Source of the DNA: Shewanella sp. UCD-KL12
Lineage (GTDB): Bacteria; Pseudomonadota; Gammaproteobacteria; Enterobacterales; Shewanellaceae
Reading direction: 5' to 3'
DNA length: 64,000 nt
Assembly (NCBI RefSeq): GCF_001957125.1
Contig: NZ_MPHJ01000002.1
Coordinates: 310,001-374,000 of the forward strand
Each line of letters opens with the position of its first letter. Position 1 is the stretch's first letter. The notes below the pieces were generated by a model. The model saw only the letters and a list, made by a program, of their open reading frames with translations. It was not told the DNA's origin and did not search any database. This document shows, in pieces, positions 58,227-64,000 of this stretch. The position numbers and the translations under genes were made by a program.

Positions 58227-58260
58227 TGTACAGGGTTTCTTTGATCAAACTGTACAACCA
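58227..58260. repeat. Inverted repeat GTTGTACAG/CTGTACAAC
   Basis: A perfect 9-bp inverted repeat (58227-58235, 58252-58260) with a 16-base spacer lies 37 bases beyond the stop codon of the small gene at 58298 (minus strand). It has no U-tract. It may be a transcript-end hairpin or an operator; the rest of the gap shows no coding frame. Confidence 0.45.
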
Positions 58261-58297
58261 GATCTGTAATGTAGTTAGATGGGGAAAAAGACGCCGT

Positions 58298-58648
58298 TTA
58301 AGCTCGGTATCGACAACCTAGTCGATGCTTTAAGTTATAGCGAATCACCTCGTTGATATAGTTTCCGCCGAGGCCAAATCTATCGAGCCAATATATATCG
58401 ACCAAAAGGTGAATATCATCAATTAACTCTTCATGTTCTTGTATCGTTAACTTCTCGATATTTTTAGGATAATTTTCAGATACATCTAAAAAAAACACCC
58501 TTTCTTGATTCTTTAAGTATTGAGCGATTATGCTGCTACAGGACGCTAGACTGACTTGTTGGTGATGAAGATAAATAAAGGCTTCTCCCTCCCCCTCATC
58601 TAAGAGAGGGTAGTGACGTCGATTAAGTATTATTCCTATAGGCTTCAT
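58298..58648 (-). CDS. Small protein of unknown function
   Basis: The 116-aa soluble product (MKPIGIILNRRHYPLL...) has no signal peptide, membrane helix or recognised family. The sequence is mixed alpha/beta, with an acidic middle segment (EKLTIQEHEELIDDIHLLVDIYW) and a basic C terminus. ATG 58648 has GAGG in front; an in-frame upstream start at 58720 would lie on the edge of the shared 28-bp element and is not preferred. It may be co-regulated with the DUF3943 gene. Confidence 0.6.
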   Translation of the reverse strand: MKPIGIILNRRHYPLLDEGEGEAFIYLHHQQVSLASCSSIIAQYLKNQERVFFLDVSENYPKNIEKLTIQEHEELIDDIHLLVDIYWLDRFGLGGNYINEVIRYNLKHRLGCRYRA

Positions 58649-58721
58649 TGTGGTTACCTCGTATCCTTTAGTGATGTGAAGCTGATTTCTCGGAACATTA
58701 TTTGTTGTAGGCATTTTCAAT

Positions 58722-58749
58722 ACGATGAATTTGAGAAATTCAATTTTGG
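58722..58749 (-). promoter_or_regulatory. Shared 28-bp upstream element, copy B
   Basis: It matches 57883-57910 at 27 of 28 bases. Its core on the minus strand is GAATTT-CTC-AAATTC, a perfect 6-3-6 dyad, and it lies 74-101 bp upstream of the start at 58648. The following stretch to 59027 includes a run of eight G near 58903 and GAAGGCG / CGCCTTC dyad arms near 58993-59016, with no coding frame I would defend. Confidence 0.6.
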
Positions 58750-59027
58750 CATAGGGAGTGCTAAAACCGGGCTATTTATAGGAAAGGTTTGAGTGATTTC
58801 TATATCACCTTATGCAGAATACCCGCTCTCAAAATGACTGGTTAATGCTCATGTCTTGTCATCGCTAAGTCATAGAGGTACTTAGAGAAGCGACCAAACA
58901 AAGGGGGGGGATTTGTGTATTTGAGAGAAGTAGAGCGGCTAAGCTGCGAAACAAGAAACTCCTTCCTCGAAGCAGCTTTACTGCGTACTCGAAGGCGCTT
59001 TTTAAGCCGCCTTCGTCGCCTATGACC

Positions 59028-62000
59028 TTAACTCGTTACAGCTTCCTCATCGCTTAACTCTTGATGCTTCCGGATAAAGCCAAAGTCGGCCAAGATAGCG
59101 TAAGCACAAGGGATCGCGAACAGTACCAGTAGGGTTGATGCGAAAATACCAAACACGATTGAGATAACAAGAGGTTTGACAACCTGCGCTTGTAAACTGG
59201 TCTCTAATAGCAGCGGAAGCAGGCCGGCAGCCGTAGTCAGCGAAGTTAAAAATACCGCCCTAAACCGTTCTCTACTGGCGTTGACCACAGCTTCATGTAC
59301 GGTATCGCCCTCATTGATATGGTGCCGTATATACTGGACTAAGAGTATCGAGTCATTCACTACGATGCCCGCCAAGGAGACAAAGCCCATAACAGATGGC
59401 ATAGACATGCTATAGCCCAGCAGGTAGTGGCCCCAAATCACGCCAATCAATGCCAGAGGAATGGCTAGCATGACCACAAACGGCTCAATATAGCTGCGGA
59501 ACTGGAAGCTTAAAATAGCGAACAGACCAAACATACCGATAATAAAGCCTTGGGCCATTGATGAGCCTGTTTTTGCACTCTCTTTGGCTGAGCCTTCGAA
59601 GTTGATGCGCAGTTTAGGATAGTCTTGTGCCAGCTTAGGCAGAAACTCATTATTGGTTTTAGCTAAAATCTCACTGCCATTAGCGGTGCGATTATCAACC
59701 TGTGCAAACACAGTAACAGTTCTTAGGCTATCTATACGCTGGATCCGCACAAAAGAGCGCTCAAAGGCGAGATTGGCAATGGCTGATAAAGGCAACTGCT
59801 TACCATCGGCTAACATGATGGGGAAGTTGGACAGGGCTTGCAGATCGCCTGCCTCCTGCATGTTCAGTCTCACCTCAATCTTAATATTTTCAGGGCCAAC
59901 CTGAATCTCATCGGCTGTTTGACCATAAAAGGCGCTGCGAAGCTGGTTAGCAATTGTCTGACCATCGACGCCATAGGTCTCAGCGCCAGGTTTTAGGCTC
60001 ACCATGATCTCCTCTTTACCGGGGCGCATATCATCCATGATGCCATTGACCCCAGCAAACTCACCCAGATAACTTTGTAGCTCAACAGATGCCATCTTGA
60101 GAGAGTCGATATCATCACTTTGCAGGCGGATCTCAATATCACGTCCACCTGGGCCCATTTGGGGCTGAGTAAAGACCATAGATAGAGGCGCTGCTTGCTT
60201 GCCCATATTGTCACGCCATGCACTGATAAACTCTTCAATTAATGAGTTACGTACTTCGGCCGTGAGCAGGTCTAATCGCACTGTCGCAACATGAGGCCCT
60301 GACTCGCCAGCATCGGCGTTAAAGTTAAATCTCGCGGTAACATGATTAAGCAAAGGGGCTGGCTCATTATTGTCTTGGGTAAACTGCTCAGCGGTTTGTT
60401 TCGCTGTTTCAATTAACTCATCAACCAGTTTCTGCGTTTCACTTAGGCTAGAGCCTGGTGGCAATATCAATCTGGCTTCGGCGACATTACCATCGAGTTC
60501 AGGAAAGGGGACAAACTTAACCATACCGCCAACCAGCAGGGCGATGGAGATGAGCAAAACACCGAAGGTGATGCCCACTGTGGCGTAGCGCCACTTCACC
60601 GCGAAGCTAACCGCACGCACGAGCTCATTATTTTTAAACTGATCAAAACGGGCAAGAAACTTCTGTTTAAACTGCAGCGCTTCACGCTCTTTATGGTGCT
60701 TAGATAGCGAGTGATTAAGATGGTTGGGTAGAATTAAAAAGGCTTCTACTAAGCTAATAATCAGCACCATAATCAGCACTGTTGGCACTGCTGCGAGTAC
60801 CGCACCCATCTGGCCATCAAGGAAGAGCAAGTTACCGAAAATAAGTACGGTAGTGATAAACGAGGAGATAACCCCTGGTGCGACCTTTTTTACCCCTTCG
60901 GACACAGCCTTGTGGGGAGGCAAGCCTTTATCGACATGAGCGGCGATTGATTCGGCGATAACAATGGCATCATCCATCATGATACCAATTGCCATTAATA
61001 AACCGACCAGGCTCATGATATTGATAGAAACGCCAAACAGGCTCATTAGGAACAAGCCGCCCATAAAGGCGACGGGAAGGCCGGCTGACACCCAAAATGA
61101 ATATCTGAGGGAGAAGAATAACCACATGGTAAAGAAGACTAAAACGATACCTTGAGCGCCATTGCTCAGCATCATGTTGAGCCTGTCTTTAAGCAGAGAT
61201 GACATGTCATTGGTTAAGGTCAGCGTTACTCCTTGTGGTGCGACTAAGCGTTCAGCTTCAACGAAAGCCTTTACGCGATCCTTAATCCTTAAGGCATCTT
61301 CAGCTTTGTTTTTCTTGATATTTAATATGGCAGCACTGCTACCATCAAACCTGATCTTCTCCTCATCAAGGGCAAAACGGTCGGTGATGGTTGCGATATC
61401 ACCTAGCCTGACCTGACTGCCGTTACTGTTAGAGGAGATAATGGTTGAGGCAAGTTCCGTTGGTGTGACTTTTCGTTCGTCGAAGCGTATTAGCAGGTTT
61501 TTGTCTTCAAGTTCAATGTTACCCGCTGGCATTTTTACATTTTGACGTCCCACTTTATCGGCGATATCACCGGCCGTGAGCCCCATGCGTCTCATATCGA
61601 CTTGGTTTAGCTCAATGCGGATCTGATGATCTGAGAAGCCGGAGACTTCGACTAGGCCCACACCATAATCAATTTTTAAACGGCGCTTGAGATCTTCGGC
61701 ATAAGCCTTGAGATCTGGCATGCTAGCATCAGCCGAAATCGCGATATCAACCACGCGTTCAGCCCAATCTAACTCCTTGACGATTGGTGGCTCAATTTGG
61801 GCTGGAAAGTCTTTAATGGCATTGATTTGGGTCTGCACATCAACCAAGCTGCGGCCCATATCCGCTTCAGAGGTCATCTTCAGCGTAAGCGAACCAATTC
61901 CCTCCTGTGCGTCACACTTAACCTCTTCAATATTATCGAGTCCATCGACAGCATCTTCCATTCTGAGGCAGAGACTCTCTTCAACCTCCATTGGGGAGGC

Positions 62001-62153
62001 GCCGGGGTAGACCACTGAGGCTGTGATATAAGGTGGAGCAAATTCAGGGAATGTTTCACGCTTTATCTGGCCAACACTGGTGATACCCATAAGTAACAGG
62101 GTGAGCATCATCAGGTTTGCTATGGTGGGGTGGCGAGTGAAATATTCTATCAC
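59028..62153 (-). CDS. RND-family efflux permease
   Basis: The 1041-aa inner-membrane permease has the twelve-helix RND layout: an N-terminal helix at about 11-29, a large periplasmic loop starting ITASVVYPGASPMEVEESLCLRMEDAVDGLDNI, helix 4 with the proton-relay pair in AIGIMMDDAIVIAESI, and a second loop and helices to about 1025. It overlaps the adaptor gene by 4 bp (ATGA), so the two are coupled. Only part of the sequence resembles the permease at 32715, so they are different subfamilies. No outer-membrane channel is adjacent; the substrate is unknown. Confidence 0.9.
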   Translation of the reverse strand: MIEYFTRHPTIANLMMLTLLLMGITSVGQIKRETFPEFAPPYITASVVYPGASPMEVEESLCLRMEDAVDGLDNIEEVKCDAQEGIGSLTLKMTSEADMGRSLVDVQTQINAIKDFPAQIEPPIVKELDWAERVVDIAISADASMPDLKAYAEDLKRRLKIDYGVGLVEVSGFSDHQIRIELNQVDMRRMGLTAGDIADKVGRQNVKMPAGNIELEDKNLLIRFDERKVTPTELASTIISSNSNGSQVRLGDIATITDRFALDEEKIRFDGSSAAILNIKKNKAEDALRIKDRVKAFVEAERLVAPQGVTLTLTNDMSSLLKDRLNMMLSNGAQGIVLVFFTMWLFFSLRYSFWVSAGLPVAFMGGLFLMSLFGVSINIMSLVGLLMAIGIMMDDAIVIAESIAAHVDKGLPPHKAVSEGVKKVAPGVISSFITTVLIFGNLLFLDGQMGAVLAAVPTVLIMVLIISLVEAFLILPNHLNHSLSKHHKEREALQFKQKFLARFDQFKNNELVRAVSFAVKWRYATVGITFGVLLISIALLVGGMVKFVPFPELDGNVAEARLILPPGSSLSETQKLVDELIETAKQTAEQFTQDNNEPAPLLNHVTARFNFNADAGESGPHVATVRLDLLTAEVRNSLIEEFISAWRDNMGKQAAPLSMVFTQPQMGPGGRDIEIRLQSDDIDSLKMASVELQSYLGEFAGVNGIMDDMRPGKEEIMVSLKPGAETYGVDGQTIANQLRSAFYGQTADEIQVGPENIKIEVRLNMQEAGDLQALSNFPIMLADGKQLPLSAIANLAFERSFVRIQRIDSLRTVTVFAQVDNRTANGSEILAKTNNEFLPKLAQDYPKLRINFEGSAKESAKTGSSMAQGFIIGMFGLFAILSFQFRSYIEPFVVMLAIPLALIGVIWGHYLLGYSMSMPSVMGFVSLAGIVVNDSILLVQYIRHHINEGDTVHEAVVNASRERFRAVFLTSLTTAAGLLPLLLETSLQAQVVKPLVISIVFGIFASTLLVLFAIPCAYAILADFGFIRKHQELSDEEAVTS

Positions 62154-63466
62154 TTGGCATTCTCCACTGCGGTTAGCGACTCAGTGGTAATTAACGCCAT
62201 GCCAGGCACTGCAGGGATGAGATCGTTAAGAATTAACCTGTCGCCTTGACGGATCTCTCCTGCAATCGCAACCATTTCATCTCGTCTGAACAGCACCTCA
62301 ACAGGGACTATGCTAAGAGAGTTGTCACTGGTCATCAGGTAGATTTTATCGCCATGCAGGGCTTTTTCTGTCACCACAAACTGTTCAGAGGCTGCGCCTT
62401 CGATAGTGGTCGAAACGAACATACCATTAGTGAGCGGCGGCTTAAGCGGCAGCTTTAACTGTTTCACACCTTGATCAACTTCTACATAAACCCCCACAGT
62501 TGCTTGAGTAGGGTCAACCGTCTCTGATACTCGAGTGACTTTTCCAGGCCAGTCAAAACTGAGGCCTGAGGTATTGAGGCTAATGTCAGCATTAAGTTCG
62601 AGCTTTTCTATGTTAGGTAGATTATCGCTAGTCGTGACTCGGCCAATGCTACGCATCAGTATGCTCATATCACGTAGAGACAGCTCGGCTTTTATCTCAA
62701 CTGTGCCGAGTCTATGGGCTGCAAGCATCACTTCGCCAGTACTAACCACCTGATCTTTTTCAATATTGACCTCTGCGATACGTGCATCGAAAGGTAAAAT
62801 CACTTGAGTATTATCGAGATGGCGCTGTGCATCTTGTGCTTGTGCGATATCAACTTGAAGCTGTGCTTCGGTTACTAAGCGATCTTCAGGTAGCAGCGTC
62901 AGTGAGCTCTGTAGATCTTGTACCAGCTTACGTTGCACCAAAAGGGCCTGCTTTTGCGCCTCGACATCAGAGCTTGAGACTAAGTTGCGTTTTTTTAGGG
63001 TCAGCTTTCTTTGATATTCCTGATCAACCAGTAACAGTTTTTGCTCCTCAATCTCTAGGCTGACTTTGAGGTTGACCTCCTCTTGAGTGCTGCGGCTTAA
63101 TTTCGCTTTGGTCGCACTGATATTGGCCTGAGCCTGAGCAAGTTTTAGTTGATACTCGAGAGGATCAATTGCAAGTAGTAGTGTCCCTTTAGGCAGTAAA
63201 CGACCGCTTTCTAATTGCGGGTTTCGGTAGGTAAGTTTACCGCCAACTTGAGCGACGCCTTGCCAAATATGCTTAGGAGACACCCGCCCAAAGCCTTTGA
63301 CTTTTGGTGCCACGCTCTGCATCTCTAGCGGCATAATATCAACCAGCCTTGCATTACTGTGTTCACTGACCACAGGAGGTGCAGGCTTTAACAGCACTGC
63401 TAATATAATGGCAAATACACCGAGAGCAACACCAGGGATCAGTAGGCGTTTCCTGTTTTCAATCAT
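62150..63466 (-). CDS. RND periplasmic adaptor protein
   Basis: The 438-aa product has an N-terminal membrane anchor (about 8-27), a lipoyl-like domain (WQGVAQVGGKLTYRNPQLESGRLLPKGTLLLAIDPLEYQLKLAQAQ), a long alpha-helical coiled-coil hairpin at about 95-190 and beta-barrel plus membrane-proximal domains. The ATG at 63466 has AGGA at good spacing; the ATG at 63487 is an in-frame alternative without one. It is the first gene of the pump operon. Confidence 0.88.
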   Translation of the reverse strand: MIENRKRLLIPGVALGVFAIILAVLLKPAPPVVSEHSNARLVDIMPLEMQSVAPKVKGFGRVSPKHIWQGVAQVGGKLTYRNPQLESGRLLPKGTLLLAIDPLEYQLKLAQAQANISATKAKLSRSTQEEVNLKVSLEIEEQKLLLVDQEYQRKLTLKKRNLVSSSDVEAQKQALLVQRKLVQDLQSSLTLLPEDRLVTEAQLQVDIAQAQDAQRHLDNTQVILPFDARIAEVNIEKDQVVSTGEVMLAAHRLGTVEIKAELSLRDMSILMRSIGRVTTSDNLPNIEKLELNADISLNTSGLSFDWPGKVTRVSETVDPTQATVGVYVEVDQGVKQLKLPLKPPLTNGMFVSTTIEGAASEQFVVTEKALHGDKIYLMTSDNSLSIVPVEVLFRRDEMVAIAGEIRQGDRLILNDLIPAVPGMALITTESLTAVENAK

Positions 63467-63487
63467 CGAGGGGATCCTGTTTAGCAT

Positions 63488-63854
63488 GTTTAAAGTAAGC
63501 CTTGGTAGTAGAGATACATCTTATTGCGCAATAGACAAGTGTGTATCTTGATAGTTCACTAAACTCATTTTGTTTCTGTCTAAAGTGGAGGATATAGCAA
63601 AAATGCGCTCAATAGCTTGAGCTGCGCCTCCTTACATCATGATAGTTGAGGTAAGTTTAATTGTTGAAGCCTTTTAATTTATCTGAAATGTAAATTATTT
63701 ACTTATGAGGATATTTTGCTTTAGTAGGTGCAACTATTTTCTATTTTTTGCATCCTTTTTAGCTGTTGTTCGTCTACTCTAAAAAATAGTCGGTCATTTA
63801 GGCTAGAATCCTTGTTCTTTTAGACAAGATCTTTAGCCGTTGTTAGGAGTTTTC
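63488..63854. other. Divergent promoter region, efflux operon and sigma factor
   Basis: These 367 bp separate the adaptor gene (minus) from the sigma-factor gene (plus). The only structure I see is a small hairpin GCTCAA-TAGC-TTGAGC (63607-63622), and the rest is A+T rich without a coding frame. Promoters for both sides must lie here but cannot be placed reliably. Confidence 0.4.
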
Positions 63855-64000
63855 ATGCAGCAAGTTGCGGCGCAGGCGTTTTCGCAATATCAACATGAGT
63901 TATTGGCATTTATCAATCGAAAAGTCAGCCATAAAGAGGATGCACAAGATATCCTTAGTGCTGTTTTTATTAAGTTATTACAGCAAACTGATGCACCGGA
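63855..64000 (+). CDS. ECF sigma factor, 5' part (SigZ-like)
   Basis: The gene runs off the window; 48 codons are visible. TTAGGAG lies in front of the ATG. The product begins AAQAFSQYQHELLAFINRKV then HKEDAQDILSAVFIKLLQQ, the region-2 pattern of sigma-70/ECF factors (core-binding helix and promoter-melting start), close to the SigZ type. No anti-sigma gene can be seen because the sequence ends. Confidence 0.75.
   Translation, partial: MQQVAAQAFSQYQHELLAFINRKVSHKEDAQDILSAVFIKLLQQTDAP

Noticed and set aside
1..64000. CRISPR arrays, tRNA, rRNA, integrases or phage genes
   Set aside because: No spaced direct-repeat array, cloverleaf, rRNA-like segment or integrase/transposase motif was seen by reading; a tool-based scan would be needed to exclude small cases.

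Overview
The window reads as chromosomal DNA of a marine gammaproteobacterium, most likely Shewanella or a close relative. This rests on moderate G+C, dense short operons, a protein mix that is familiar from that genus (VF530-type protein, YghU, OmpLA, DUF3943 and DUF4405 proteins, CadC/ToxR-like regulators with TPR tails, RND pairs without an outer-membrane factor, a c-heme sensor kinase) and scattered ATACCAAT...ATTGGTAT palindromic elements. Species cannot be fixed without a database search. I see no rRNA, tRNA, CRISPR array, phage or transposase gene.

Layout. 0.2-10 kb: an orphan periplasmic-heme histidine kinase, then a two-gene minus-strand operon encoding a giant pyruvate:ferredoxin-oxidoreductase-like enzyme (1682 aa) and a fused NfnB-NfnA-like NAD(P)H:ferredoxin flavoprotein (920 aa). 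Together they look like a self-contained 2-oxoacid/NAD(P)H electron-transfer unit. 10.8-16 kb: a TerC-family membrane protein, a small lipoprotein, a small membrane protein, an EamA transporter, two copies of a roughly 265-285 bp non-coding repeat, and a secreted SUMF1-fold protein with Fn3 and carbohydrate-binding-like domains. 16-22 kb: an alkylsulfatase locus with a divergent LysR regulator, an outer-membrane barrel and a CadC-like regulator. 22.5-32.5 kb: a kexin-like secreted serine protease with a probable dedicated chaperone, a Spo0M-like protein, phospholipase A, YghU, an M13 peptidase, a nitroreductase and an SPFH protein.

32.7-47 kb: an RND efflux pair, a glutathione transferase, small periplasmic proteins, a LysE exporter, a second CadC-like regulator, an NTF2-like/DUF4405 pair, a VF530-like protein, a membrane-anchored XRE regulator, a 39-aa micro-ORF and a third copy of the repeat. 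47.3-52.2 kb: a tightly overlapped four-gene operon (GAF-HD-GYP phosphodiesterase, CHASE2 adenylate cyclase, SH3 periplasmic protein, M48 lipoprotein protease), which connects two second-messenger enzymes to envelope proteolysis. 52.5-64 kb: a CstA-type peptide/pyruvate carrier, a LysE/LysR divergent pair, PpiC, a DUF3943 outer-membrane protein and a small unknown gene that share an upstream 28-bp element, a second RND pair, and the start of an ECF sigma factor cut by the window edge.

Most noteworthy: (1) the repeat family at 11.8, 12.9 and 46.0 kb, whose copies appear to keep two long hairpin arms despite sequence divergence, suggesting a structured RNA or cruciform element; (2) the four-gene c-di-GMP/cAMP/protease operon; (3) the PFOR-Nfn operon with extra redox domains; (4) the propeptide-less protease plus chaperone pair; (5) the shared 28-bp operator-like element near 58 kb.
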